A stretch of 64,000 bases of DNA, from NCBI GenBank assembly GCA_030062745.1, contig CP099840.1, forward strand, positions 1,302,001 through 1,366,000, given 5' to 3'. The translations under genes and the position numbers were made by a program. Shown one piece after another: positions 23,339-35,574 of the stretch. Each line of letters begins with the position of its first letter. The first letter of the stretch is position 1. This DNA comes from Capitulum mitella. Taxonomy: Eukaryota; Arthropoda; Thecostraca; Pollicipedomorpha; Pollicipedidae. The notes beneath the pieces are model-generated. The model worked only from the letters and a program-made list of their open reading frames with translations, had not been told where the DNA came from and did no database searches.

Positions 23339-24620
23339 CCCGGCACCGCCTGGGGGTTGTCAAATAGAGCAGCCCTTCGTTTTTGTTTTTTAATAATTTC
23401 TGAGCCGTTAGAGCCAGCCCAGCATTATTATTCGCACCTGTTAAACAATCAATCCTACATATTTTGACATCAAAACAGTTTCGATTCTAGGTCAGGTCAC
23501 GGAGATATGACATGTATCATATGTCAGATGTCATAAGTGAACCCTCGCATAGATTTTTTTCGCCTCTTCGGGCGGTTGCACGAACATGCTTCATTTTTTA
23601 TAACATTTGCGAATATAATGCATGAATTATTTGGCTTCACATATGACACGGTTTCCAAAAGGATATTCAACCGTGACACGTCGACATTAGAAGTCATGTT
23701 AGGTAACATGCATGATGATAGTTGGAATGATTTGCATTTTGGGTGGTAGAAGTGGTTCCCGCTCACTTTCCCCATCGTTCAAACCAGACAAGCAAATCCT
23801 TATCCGCCTCGTAACAAGGTTCACCAAATGCAATGTCAAGTCATGTCAGGTCACACCATAGGTAGATGTTAAAACGAAATGAAATGCAGCGTTCTCTATG
23901 GAAGATTGTTCAGTAGCAGCAGAGAGCAATTATTGTTCCTAATCAGAAAATGGGAAATAACTGTCCTGATCTGGCTTGACCTTGGCCTGATAACGAGCAG
24001 ACAACGCAGATTTAATTATCACAAAATGTAATTTAAGTTTTGTCCTTGATGTAGCTCAGGATCCTAGCGAGAAATAATTGCTCTTTGTCAGGAAGAGTAA
24101 AACAACCTTATCTGGCATGACTAAGACTGACCTTGATTGAATGAAAAGCAGGTAATGCAAAATTGATGATGAGAAGGCTTTACTTCCGTCCTTTTTGTCA
24201 CGTATATCAAAACGGCTGCGAGTAAGTATCGGCCTTTGGGACGAAAAGTAAGACCAGTATTTCACCTCACCTAGGTTGACCTTCACCAGACTTTTTGGCA
24301 TGCTTTTGATGCAGAAGATTGTGACCTCTCGTTTGATAGCCAGTTGAAGGCTCTAAGACCAGTATTGCCGATGATATGATATACCAACCGATGTCAGTTT
24401 TTCTGACGTCGTGTTATGCGATTCGCGTGGTCTGTGGCGTTATCAGTCATATGACCACGGCTAACATAGTACTTTCTGAAATGCAAGACTAAGGGCTTAT
24501 TGAGGGCAACTGGTAGTAGACCGGCTCAGATCCGACGGTCAGCTCCTGAGACAATAGGGGGTGCCCTTTTTGACACCCCCAGGCGGTCGCGGGCACAAAA
24601 ACACGGCAGGCGGTGCCGGG
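23339..24620. mobile_element. TTAA-flanked piggyBac-like MITE, family 3
   Basis: Perfect 14-bp terminal inverted repeats, CCCGGCACCGCCTG (23339-23352) and CAGGCGGTGCCGGG (24607-24620), are flanked on both sides by TTAA (23335-23338 and 24621-24624). The length is 1282 bp. Sub-terminal GGGGGTTGTC and GACACCCCC extend the symmetry. No transposase ORF is present. TTAA duplication with CCC/GGG ends is diagnostic of the piggyBac superfamily. Confidence 0.85.
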
Positions 24621-24624
24621 TTAA

Positions 24625-25539
24625 AGTAGGACACCGAAACTTGAAGGGTGGATATTTAGAAATGATGTTGGACGTTGAGACCAGTAACCATTCTCACCGA
24701 GGAGAAAGTGAGAGTCGTATCCGTTTTCCAGAGACCGAAAGGATTCTTATTTTCCGTTTTTAAATCAGACCACACGTTTTCAGTAACCTGGGAGGACTCA
24801 TCCAGGAACGGTTTCAATCGAGACTGACACCTAGCGTCATGAAAAACCACCTTTAACAGGTTTCATTTGAGACGAGGTACCAGTACTGAAAATGTTTGGT
24901 CTGATCTGAATAAAGAAAATGAAATGAGTACTCCTACCGGTTTCCGAGACCGGCTTCTGGTATCAATTTTTTCTGAACGCATGGAGAAGGACAGTGCTCA
25001 CTCTTGGTATTTTCCTCTGATATTCATTGGTTCTGTAGAGAATCCTTGCCGTCTCCGCAGTCATTCATAAGCCAACAGAAAAAACCCATTTGCAGGTTCA
25101 AGAGGGCAAGTCATGTTTCAAAAAGTCAAATTCTTGTCAAGTGGCATCATGTTTTTATGCTACCTGTATGTTTGTCATTTCTTCACATTCGGCTTCACAT
25201 ATCCAAAAGACGATCCCGATGATCGTTGAGGTGAAGACAACCACTAGAAATCACAATGCTACTTAAAGATATATTGAGTGCATAGCTACCAATATCTGGC
25301 TGTTATTGAGTTAGGAACAACGCACCCCACTTGCCGTATGTCCTGGTACGCTATCTTGTCAACGTCAATTGTGTGGTGCGAAGATTGGGGGCAGGTGGTG
25401 CGAGCCGATGGTCAAAAGTAGACGAAGTCGGAACCAGCTGACTGAGACCTAAGTTACCTGTGAATGTCGGTAGTGATGAAATTCGTGCAGAGGCCATCGG
25501 GGGGGGGGGGGCAGTCTCCGCATCCCTCCCTCCCTTAGC
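24625..25539. other. No supported gene
   Basis: AT-rich with short ORFs lacking motifs. A G12 run lies near 25501. I note only a repeated GAAAATGTTTGGTCTGATCT-like phrase (about 24887) and its complement near 24770, a possible small inverted repeat. Confidence 0.35.
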
Positions 25540-26600
25540 ATGGAAGATGATCCCTCCGGCCAAATCCGGGGTCCTTCCATGCGCAGCGACGAGGGACCCA
25601 AGATTCGGCTGGAAGATACCTCCACCCTACTCACGGAGGTGACAGACAGCCTAGCCGTGATTTCGAGAAGTTGCCCTCGGCAGGACGGAATAATGAGGGT
25701 AATTATGAACGAAGCGGAAGGCCGATTGAGTCTAATTCTAGCTATCAGAAAAAAATTAAACTAAGCGGCTGGCCTTGACGGGCCGTACCGCTTTCTGGAA
25801 GCTGATGACTTCATAACCGCTTTGCGACAAGTTCCCTCTTGAAGATGCAAATTTTCTATGCATCGTATTTTATTTTGCAATGAGGACTGACTTCCCGTAT
25901 TCAAAGTCCATCGAAATCCCGACACCTAAGAAATGTTTACTTCACAATGTGCAGATTGTGAGGTATGCAGACGGTGTAGGCGATAACCATGAATGCACTT
26001 TCTGCCACATCATTATTCTTGGATTCGTTCGTAATTGCCCTCATTATTCCGTCCTGCCAAGGGCAACTTCTCGAAATCACGGCTAGGTTGTCTGTCACCT
26101 CCTTGAGTAGGGCGGAGGTATCTTCCAGCCCGATCACCATGAATGCACTTTTTGCCACATCAGTATTCTTGGACTAGTGCGCTCGCTCGAGGCCTGTTTT
26201 TCGACGGGTGCTTTTGAACTTCTCAGTGAACACAACTAGCAATATCATGGGCAGGGCCTTGCAATTCTTCAGATGCCAAATCCGAAATAGACCGATGAAT
26301 ATCCTTTTGTTTGCTAACTGCACATGAGAAAATTTCTCCGGCTCATTGGACAACTGACTGCGAACAAACTATGAACCAAGGCCGTCAATAATTTCTTTAT
26401 AGAACGAAAACGTCCAAATATTTTCGTTCTATACATGGATATCCAAACAATGTCCAACCAATGTTCTTAAGCCTATTGTCGAGGTCAAGTTATCGCCTAC
26501 ACCATCTGCATACCTCACAATCTGCAAGTTGTGAGGTAAACATTCCTTAGGTGTCGGGATTTCGATGGACTTTGAACACGGGAAGTCAGTCCTCATTTCA
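25540..26600. repeat. Nested inverted duplications
   Basis: Two inverted pairs are readable. 25584-25715 matches the reverse complement of about 26030-26135. 25877-25990 matches the reverse complement of about 26487-26599, including GTTGTGAGGTAAACATT and TCGGGATTTCGATGGACTTT. The pairs have different centres, so this is not one simple hairpin. The two arms of the first pair encode similar peptides (LEDTSTLLTEVTDSLAVISR on + and LEDTSALLKEVTDNLAVISR on -). This hints at an old protein-coding fragment, but the family is not recognised. Confidence 0.7.
26398..26433. repeat. Short hairpin, 13-bp arms
   Basis: TATAGAACGAAAA (26398-26410) and TTTTCGTTCTATA (26421-26433) are exact reverse complements separated by 10 nt. 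It sits between the arms of the larger inverted duplications. Confidence 0.9.
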
Positions 26601-27619
26601 GAGCACCTGAGTCCTGTGAAGTTTCCTCTGCGATCATGTACATGCTAGTCTTGGCACACGCGCTTGAAACATTCCAGCACCTCACCTGAGACGCAGAAAA
26701 GCGGTAGCAAGAAAGTCAGGAGTATCATCTCTGCGCGTGTTACAGCTGACGGTGCGGCCGATCCACGAGGCAGGTCAGGTCTGGGCACGGGAGACGGTAG
26801 CAGTGCCCCTAGTGGGATCACGGAACAACTGATCCGGGCGGAGTGCATCTGCGCCGACGCGCCATCATCAGATATTTTTGGGACTCGCTTATCCAATAGA
26901 GGCTGGATATTAACCCATTACATAAGGAAATGAAATTCAGGATTCGGAGTTCAGGTGCTACGCATTTATTTTAATTTTCCGGTGCCAAAGACAGAGCTTG
27001 AAAAAGCCAGACGTTTATAGATAAACTGAAGAGAACTAGGGGTCGCCGCTTGCTTCGTTAAGCAATGTTTATGAACATCAAAATGCCCGGTTTTCAATAG
27101 TATCGGTTTTCAAAACAGGCTGGCCTTTGGGATCTTTGTTTGGTTTTTGGGCTTTGGGGCGAGGATTGTCATAAAGGGCGATGACATGCTTTTTGGTGGA
27201 CCTCCTGTGCATGACAGACCACGCTTCTAAATGCCTTTCATTTTAGTTTATATTCCGCTTTATGATGAAGTGGTTCAGTTACTGTCTCTACCCCTACACA
27301 AAAGGTGAAAGTATGGGAAATAGTTTGCCCTTTTCCTATCAACGGCAGATCCCCATTCTCCCTCAGCGCACACAGGGACTTATGCACTGTGCTGTTCGGT
27401 TTCTTTTGAGAGAACATCCATGTCGAGTTAATGTCACTGGCTGGTCAAGACCGCCCTCTGAAACCAAGATTACCTCTGCACGAACTAAAAATATCAAGAT
27501 TACTTTGACAACGAAACGTGCCGAGTTTTTGACTTCGCGGATCCTAGAGTTTGAGGAGCGCGTGCGCTATTCATTTTATCTGGCTGTGACTTGAGCCATT
27601 GACTGCAGCCGGCATGAAT
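26601..27619. other. No supported gene
   Basis: Short overlapping ORFs on both strands at 26645-26933, and one at 27262-27594, have no family motif or clear splice signals. Confidence 0.35.
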
Positions 27620-28265
27620 TCTTTTTCGCGACAAATCCACGTTTAAGACATACAAAACTTTACCTAACGGCCTATTACAGACATACTACAATAAAACACA
27701 ATGTTTTTTTGGAATGATATGGAGAGGAAAAGAACGGGCTACATGCTAGTGTGATTTTCATTGCAAAAAGTCAGACGTTGACCTGACGTCAAAAGTTGAC
27801 CCGATAAAAATGCAACCATGACATTGCTCCTTTTTTACGCTTCTGGCACCGACTTTGTCAACATTATACGAGCAATACAGTATGGTTTGCACTTTTCTAC
27901 GTATACATCGACTAGTACAAACTAAAAAAAAATGTAACGTTTATGATAACTCAGTTTAAAATGTATACCTCCAATTTCTCTTGTCATTCATTTCCATGTT
28001 TCATCCCTATGAAAGCCTAAGAATTTCGGCAAAATTATAAACGTATGTACCAAAGAAAAGCGTCACCGATTAGCTCTCACTTCATCCCAATGGCATGACA
28101 ATCGGGACATGAGCGTCAGAGATATAACAAGCAAAAAATGCCCGTTGTCGATTTTTTTGCCGTTTTGTATCCACTCCTTTCAACATTTTCAGGATTTCTT
28201 GTTGTAAAAACGTAATTCACGTCATGGCGAATCGATTGCCATTTTTTGCTATCAAATCGAAGGGG
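27620..28265 (+). mobile_element. Diverged partial copy of family 1 element (copy e)
   Basis: Collinear with the second half of the family 1 element at 41267-42528. Both have the CATGACA...TTTTTT...CTGGCACCG block, ACATTATAC, and the end block GGCGAATCGATTGCC followed by GATGAAATCG-like sequence. No TTAA end is left. It is older and more diverged than the other copies. Confidence 0.65.
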
Positions 28266-28484
28266 TAATTATCAAAGGTCTCTTGGAAGGGGAACGTATA
28301 TGTCCTACGGCAATGCGTCCATGCGCTATGCGCATGGGAATCGGTGCAACCCAAAGTACTGAAGTGAATAGCGTTGGAATCAGGATCCACATTAAGCCGA
28401 GCTTGTTGCCGAACCCAGATCCTGCCCTCTAAACGTTCCCAAATCTGGAATAATTTTGCTCCAGGCACCGAACTAGATGGCTCT

Positions 28485-28660
28485 GGAGAATCTTTACAGT
28501 GTCATTCAATTCCACTACACGACCGCCCGCGACCGGCTGACCATTTCGGTCTCTGACCAGACAGGTGCCTGTTCTGGGACTCGAACCCAGTGCTCCCCAC
28601 ACGCCGCACTCTGTTGTCCTGCTTCTTATCCCCCAGGCTGCACCAGGCAGCAGCCTGGAC
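28485..28660 (-). mobile_element. tRNA-derived SINE, minus strand
   Basis: On the minus strand a tRNA-like head carries a perfect T arm (CTGGG-TTCGAGT-CCCAG, about 28580-28600) containing a B box. GGTGC...GCACC can pair as an acceptor stem about 80 nt apart. An unrelated body follows (GGTCAGAGACCGAAATGGTC, ...GTAGTGGAATTGAATGACAC). The D and anticodon arms are too poor for a functional tRNA. A different family from the SINE at 2773. Confidence 0.6.
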
Positions 28661-30349
28661 CACGACAAGAGATCATATAATTCAAGCTAACACGAAATAC
28701 CATGTGAAAGGGCATGACTATCCATGCATTGATACGTATACCACAAAACCACAATCATAGCACAGCTACAAGCAACTCAATATTCCATGATAAAGCAATT
28801 AACAATCTTGATACTATTCCCAGGAAGGCGTAAAATCATAACATTCCACAAACATTCTGTAGGTGCAACAAACAATTGTGGAAAGCCAGAGTTCATGCCA
28901 CTTCCTCGTTTTCATCAAATCCTAGATATGTTCTGGTATCTGTGATGGTGGATGCATTCATTATCCGTTCTTCCTTCTCGTTCACAATCAAAAAGCATTC
29001 CAGGGGATGTCCAAGAGAATCTTTATCATTTATAAAACCGAACCCTAGTCCTTAACATCAGAAGAAATAAAAACAAAATAAAAGACGATTAAAGTCCCGA
29101 AGACGAGTAAATCAGGCATTCACCTAATGCAAAAGGTTACTGAACTAAAGTCAAACAACGGCAAGGAGGATAAATTAGCATAGTCATACTCAGACCTCAC
29201 TTCTGCCAACTAGTTCTGTCAGATCCGGAAGGGGACGCCGAAACCCTGACCCCTTTCGTTGAAATGGGGGGAGTAATATGTCCATTTGCTCTCCCTTTTC
29301 GGACAAACGTATTTTTGAATTTTAGTACACCTCGATTTTCAGAAATGGCAAATTAAGCTACGTATATAGCTTATAGCTATATAGCTTAGGCTAGGCTTCT
29401 TTGGGATAGGGAAGATTAGATTCATTTCTAAGTGCAAAATTTAAAACTGCGAAAAATGAAGCACTGTAAACGATGCTTTGCGTGCTGCCAGGCGGAGCAC
29501 GGTTCTGAACTGAGGTTATCTGAGTCATGGCTGGCACAGGACTACCGATGTCCCTCGGTTGGAGAATGGTCACGTGTTACGCGAAGCGTAAGTGGCTCAT
29601 ATTTCGCGGAGTGGATTCTGGTGTGGTTTTTAATTCCCTATTAACGGATCCCGGCAACGATGATCCGCAACAGTCTTGCATATAGGGACGTCGCCAAGGG
29701 GGACAAAGCGACCGCATTCCGGAAACATGCGGTCAACACTAAATATATAGGAATTTTGCAAGAATACGTAATGGCGATCATGTGCATGTTGCAAAAGGAG
29801 ACATTGTTTATTTTACGTACAAACATTTTTTTCCGTGCGGCAAATATGAGGCGAATTACACGAAACTGCTGCTTTTCCCATAACTTTTGTCATACACCGG
29901 TGGCATGCGACTAAATTTGACATTCGTCCCCCCCCCCCCCGAGGAAAACCCTGGCTACGTGCTTGCTTGCACATTCAATGCGCTGTCGCTGTTTCTTTTT
30001 TTTTGTTACGACTGGCAACAAAAATGCCCTACTAAAATAAAATCAAATTAACGTTGGAATTCGAACGCGCAGAAACCCTTCAATACCGCCATGTTCATCG
30101 GCCTTTAGATTCTACCAAGCCTTTAAAAACGCAAAAAACCTTGCTGGCGTTGCAGTAAAAAAAGAGGTATCACCCGTCCGTGTACCGAAATCGACCTTTA
30201 CTTTCAAGCAGTGTATTGCATCACGGCACATGATTACAGTCAGACATGCCCTTACGAACGGTGTGCGTAGCACGCGGCGTGACGCCACGGCAAGCGACCA
30301 CGTCACACGTCATCACACGTCACTGACGAGAGTCCCTCGAGGGGGCACC
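28661..30349. other. 3' flank of cuticle gene 1; nothing recognised
   Basis: AT-rich with a C12 run at about 29929 and a small TATAGCTTATAGCTATA palindromic patch near 29363. No ORF with recognisable content. Confidence 0.4.
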
Positions 30350-31100
30350 TTAGCCCCACAGGCCGAGTCCGAGGGAAGCGCTGAGCGGGTAGACAATCGG
30401 AGCAGCGGCGAGCAGGGGAACAGTGGCGGCAGGGGTGTGCCCGGGGCCGAGCAGAACAGCGCGCTTCCGTCTCTCCTTTCCTTCCGCTGCCTTGCGAAAG
30501 GCGGCCATGAACTCGGCCTTGGCCGCCTTGACCTCGGGCGTGTCGTCCACGGGCATCGGCGCAGCCAGGTTCATCACGGGCAGGTTGGTGCCCTCCGCCC
30601 TGAAGCCGTTGGCGTCGGCCTTGTAGCGCACCGTCTGCATCTTGCCGTTGCCGTCGATGTAGCTGTAGGCGCCCTTGGTCACGCCGTGGAGAGACTTCTC
30701 CTCACGGACGGACATGGCCGTCGTTGTAGCTGAAGGCGTGGCCGACAGGCGTCGCCATGGGAGCAGCCATGCTCCTCATCATAGGGGCAGCGATCCCGGC
30801 CATCATGGGAGCTCCGATCGCGCCCATCATCGTGGTTTTCATCATGGGAACGGCCATGGTCTTCATCATCGGAGCTGCCATAGTCGCCATCATGGGGGCA
30901 CCGACTGCCCTCATCATGGGAGCTCCAGCGGCGCCCATCATTGTGCTTCTCATCATGGGGGCGGCCATGGTGTTCACGTTGGTGATCATGCCATGACCCA
31001 TGATGGTGCGGCCCATGCCCATGTTCCAGCTGTTGAGGCCATTCCAGCCGAGATTGCTGAGAAGCTGGGCGCTGCACGCCGCGGCGCACGCCAGCACAAT
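30350..31100 (-). CDS. Met-rich RR cuticle protein, gene 1, main exon (one-base frameshift)
   Basis: Secreted structural protein of chitinous cuticle. The exon starts after GCCCTTTCAG (31110-31101) and ends at TAA (30352-30350). Joined to MKLL it gives signal peptide MKLLIVLACAAACSA, then QLLSNLGWNG, a Met-rich region of repeated GAPMM/AAPMM motifs, and an RR core (GAYSYIDGNGKMQTVRYKAD, then ANGFRAEGTNLP). An acidic linker follows (PVDDTPEVKAAKAEF), then a dibasic site (KERRKR) and a hydrophobic tail ending GLGLWG. An extra base near 30716-30717 (GGCC against GCC in gene 4) breaks the frame between SYNDG and MSVRE. Without it the protein is 253 residues. The RR core binds chitin in the family. 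It could be a sequencing error or a recent pseudogene. Confidence 0.85.
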
Positions 31101-31373
31101 CTGAAAGGGCAAAAGTAGTGTAACACAGACTGTCGACATGTGCGCGACACAAGTCACAAACGAGCTCATAACTCAGGCGCTAAAGAGGCGGTTGTGAATT
31201 ATGGTGAAAATCTCGCCGAAACCAAACATATACACCAAACAGATTTTTGAAAACATGATAAGGATAACGAGCGTTCAGCATACACTTGATACGTCACGAC
31301 TGACCGAAATACCAATAAGGTCCATATCGTATCAAGAAGCGACGCCAAAAGGATGTTTAATTTCTTCTCTCAC

Positions 31374-31385
31374 CAGGAGTTTCAT
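31374..31385 (-). CDS. Cuticle gene 1, 12-nt first coding exon (MKLL)
   Basis: ATGAAACTCCTG followed by a GTGAGA donor. It splits the signal peptide after four codons in phase 0, the arrangement typical of arthropod RR cuticle genes. It lies 56 bp downstream of the TATA box. The intron is 273 bp. The same exon occurs in the other three cluster genes. Confidence 0.85.
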
Positions 31386-31441
31386 GTTTCTGCGTCGAGT
31401 ATGAGGAGTGGCTGTGATGCCGTCTCGGGCTGCGGTGATAG

Positions 31442-31448
31442 TTTTATA
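31442..31448 (-). promoter_or_regulatory. TATA box of cuticle gene 1
   Basis: TATAAAA on the minus strand in the context GGCGTATAAAACTATCACCG, identical in context to gene 4. Upstream sequence similarity to gene 4 continues to about 31700. Confidence 0.8.
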
Positions 31449-31991
31449 CGCCGCGTCGTCCTTGCCATGTCAGCCAGTGGCCGTCCGCCAGTGGCTGACC
31501 TCCCGTTCACGCCCTGTTCTCTGGTGACAGCGACCGTTGATAGCTGATATGTATCGGACAATGGTAACTGTAAACGTTACAAGGAGGCGCAAGGTGGGAC
31601 GGTTTTTCCGTGTAGGTGGTGACGAGAATTTGCGATAACCGTAAGTATGACTGGGGCGCCTTCGATGCTCGAGACGCTAGAAACTTATAGACGGCTTCCA
31701 TACAGTCCAAATATGTAGCTTTTGCGACGGTGGAAGTAATTCCAATTCACGGCTGAAAGCGTCCACTGGTTAGGGATCAGGATCATTTGACCTCAAGTCA
31801 TGTAGACTCCCCACAGTGTACTGAATACCCTCAATTCATTCTGTTACAATACTATGCATGTTATATGTGCTATATATGTCTCTATATACGCTATATGAGT
31901 CGGCCCGCAGAGGCACTGTTTGACCCACATACTATCGAAACCTGGTATATTTTCCTTTCCATTTTCTATTCTTTATTATGCTTCTTATCTT

Positions 31992-32235
31992 GTAGCGGAC
32001 CGTCTGCATCTTGCCGTTGCCATCGATGTGGCTATAGCCGCCCTTGGTGACGCCGTGAACAGACTTCTCCGCACTGACGGACATGCCGTCGTTGTAGCTG
32101 GAGAGGTGGCCGACAGGCGTCGCCATGGGTGCAGCCATGGTCCTCATCATCGGGGCAGCGACCTCGGTCATCATGGGAGCTCCGATCGCGCCCATCATCG
32201 TGGTTTTCATCATGGGAGTAGGCATGGTGTTTGTT
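31992..32235 (-). pseudogene. Truncated RR cuticle pseudogene
   Basis: On the minus strand it encodes only the middle of a gene-1-type protein: PMMKTTMMGAIGAPMM, then PVGHLSSYNDGMSV, the KSVHGVTKGGYSHIDGNGK region, and then loss of similarity just after VRYK. There is no signal peptide, first exon or C-terminus. Both ends are abrupt, and the 5' end meets duplication copy A at about 32245. No frameshift within the fragment. A fifth, dead member of the cluster. Confidence 0.8.
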
Positions 32236-35200
32236 TCAAAGACGGCATACCGGTTCAGATTGTATTTCGGTCAGCTCCCCTTGGATGATGGAAACGTCAC
32301 AGGCACATCATACAACAGGTTAACGTTTCGACGGACGACTCATTTTCTCTTTGCAGTAACGATCACATACAAATCCAGAAAAGCCATTTTCGTAGCTATG
32401 TATGTCGTTGGTCAAGCGTTCGCAGCCTACACGTTTTAGCCTGATCTCGTTTTTCCCGCACACTTTTCCCGCGATAGGGGCACGGGCTTGTGTCTACTTT
32501 AATGCTTGCAGCACGATATGAAGATGTTTTACACTTCGTTTTGTATAGCGGCATTGGGGCAATACCGATTCATTCTGTCAAAGTTCCGGCATGCCCCAAC
32601 AGACACGTTAACGCAGACAACCGCGTTTTGCTAAATAAACCCACAAAAATGTGTATTTCAAAAATGTTGTGTTTCAATCAGAGAAGTGGGATGAGAAATT
32701 TCTTGACCATGATTTGTGTCTGAGCCCTTGTATTGTATCCACAACAGACAATGAAAGTTATAAAATACGCTCATATTTTCGAAAAAACGAGCTTTCGATC
32801 CTAAAGAAAATTTTCGATGAAAAGGCTTCACTCGTGAGACGTCCGCCCTGTACATAAACCTGTCGACTGCTGCCAATACGTGGCATTAACAGTTGCGTTT
32901 TTTAGAAATCACTCATTTCGGCTTTGTGCCGAATTTGAGATTGCCCAACCTTTCAGTACTTTTACCAACTGAATGAAAAGTGGACCTATTGCTTCCAGAT
33001 CACATAAATCAACTGCTGTCTGGCTGTACACTGACCAGAAAAACGACGGCTTTTCGATGCATTTTTCTGATTTTCTCAACCACCTTTCAGCCTCAAAATT
33101 GAAGGGGAAGATGAGAAGCACGAAAGGCCTCCTTCGCCCACAAACTACAGAAACACCTCCCGCCTAGAGCTGGCGAATTTGATTGCGCATACTGATACAG
33201 CAAAGCATGTAATTTTCATTTAGAACTCAAAGCGTCATGGATGTAGTGATTTGCATAACCCAGGGATGTACCGACAGTGACATATATGACGACATGCTGC
33301 TTAAATCCATTCACGTAGCAGTGATGCCATGCCCTCAATACGACTGAAGCGACGGTCTACTGAACATGAAGAAACCCTGAACTGTTGGCCTGACGGAAAG
33401 GCGTCCTCACCCACCATTACTTTCCCTCATGATGGTTTCATAGTAAGGCGAAATTAATGTTTAGGAACGATTCCGGGTGAACTGCTGAACGAATGCGAAA
33501 AAATTATGTCATTAAAAAGCTGACAGAGTTTTCATCTGCATTAGATAGTTTTAATCATTCACGGATGGCAACATATTCGCCAGTCGAGCAATATTTACCT
33601 GGTGTAGCGGCATGTTGTCAGCCCCTAAGGATCTGTAGCTGGCTGCCCGGCTGCAACATGTCCCATGTGGAACACCAGTGCCCGTCCTACGGCCCGGCTC
33701 AGAAGCGGCCGTCCACCGCCAACGATGAATTGGCGATGCGCGTTTCTCAGCTTCTCTGGGCTGTAGGGGAAATATTTCGAACCGATTATAACTTTCAAAT
33801 GGTGAAAGGCTCTCTGGATGAATAGGAAGATACGCAAAATCTAGCACTTTAACATTAATACAAAAAAGTTGTTAAAAAGACAGTACGTTTCAGAAATTTT
33901 TGCCCCGCCCCACCAACGCGCGTGTTTAACACATGTAAAACATTTGACAGGTGGCAAGGGGTTCGTTTAAACCATCTCAAAAGCAGTAAGTTCTTCTAGA
34001 ATACTAAAATTAGCCTTTTTGTCACCTCTTGCTGTTTCATGCTCTTCTTTTTGGACAAGACACGGAAAAACACAAAGCATATAAAACCTGATGCCTATCG
34101 AGTAAGTGAAAATCATCTCAAGCTTATGCATTACCGCTGCTTGCAACAGATATTTTGTATCGAAATGTCATGCCCTTGTGCCATATCTGCCACACATAGC
34201 TCCGCTCTGGGTGGGGGCTTATTAAGCTCCTCCTTCTCCCGAGATTTTCTCCGCTTAATTTCTATGTGGTGTGAGATACAGCGATGAAATGTAATGGCTT
34301 TAAAAGTGCCTTTTTATTTTATACACTGAAAGTGTTGGTTTTTAACTTGATCAGAAACGGTTTCAGGAAGTGTTTTTGGTGGCATAACCGACCGTTTTCA
34401 CTGAACTTTGGATGCTGCGTTCTCATGTGCTGGTTTTGATGTTACCAGAACCAGATAACTATTTTATGCCTTTAACCTAGCTGTTTTGATGTTACCAAAA
34501 CCAGATAGGTATTTTATGCCTTTAACATTTTTGAAATGTGGCCATCAGCTTTCTGACATCAAGGACGGATGTAGTAGCAACGTTTATATGTTACGCCTCT
34601 TTTCATTTATTTCGACGAGTAAATGCGGCATTATGACAGGAGCAGATCTAGCGGACCAAGACTGGTGTAACACGAGACCTCGTCATAAAACTAAGTTCCT
34701 TGCAACGCTATTCCAAAAGCGGCTGTGTAATGTTCTGTGATTGCATGCCGCCGTTGGCGGGTCCCGGGAAATCTAAATGTGTGCCCAAAAATCGCGTTAA
34801 GCATCACGACACCATGAACATAAGTGTGACAAACTGGCAAGAAAAACAAACTGGCTTATTTTTACATTTCTGGTACCGTCATTGGTAATTGTTTTGAAGG
34901 AGATGTACGTTGGACCTCATCATCGTCGAATTTGCAAACTCTAACGTCATTGTTCATTTTTCGCACGCAGAAACTGTATCAAGTCCTATCGAAGTTACCA
35001 CTACCACATCACGCGATGGTGACGCCATCCATATTTCCGCATGTGCCAGACGTTGATAGATGGCATCCACAGATTGACCCAGACATTTGCTGAGGGTCTA
35101 CAGATTAGTCTGCTTTTATCTATTTTTTTGCAGGTATCGGGTGCCGGGAAGCCGCCAAGTGGAGGTCACCTTCCCCGTGTACCGCCTCTAACAGAACCAC

Positions 35201-35334
35201 TGACCAAAGGTTCATTTTATACGTCTGTCAGCCGAAGAACGGATAACCGCCAAGGTCCACTGAGTACTCAGATATTCTTTTCTTATGTGTTAGTTGTGGT
35301 GTTCTCAAACTTCTTATACTCTCACAAAAAATGC

Positions 35335-35340
35335 TTTATT
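35335..35340 (-). terminator. Polyadenylation signal AATAAA of cuticle gene 2
   Basis: AATAAA on the minus strand about 235 bp beyond the gene 2 stop. The matching position in gene 3 reads AATAGA (about 45870), so the signal is weakened there. Confidence 0.5.
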
Positions 35341-35574
35341 TTGCATATTGGCGTACAAACAATATACGTGAACAGCCATGATTCAAAACGATTGGTAGCA
35401 TAAAGTGGTTGTGAAAAAGCAGGCAGTATGGAAACTCACTTTGACGGCACAGCCAAAACGTGTAACTTTAGGTCACAGCAAAATGCTTGGCTTTAAAAAA
35501 GCTCGAGGAAGACCAAGGTAGGCTGATGCAGTCTGCTGTCGTTGAAACGGACATCAGACAGTGATTTTGAACGT

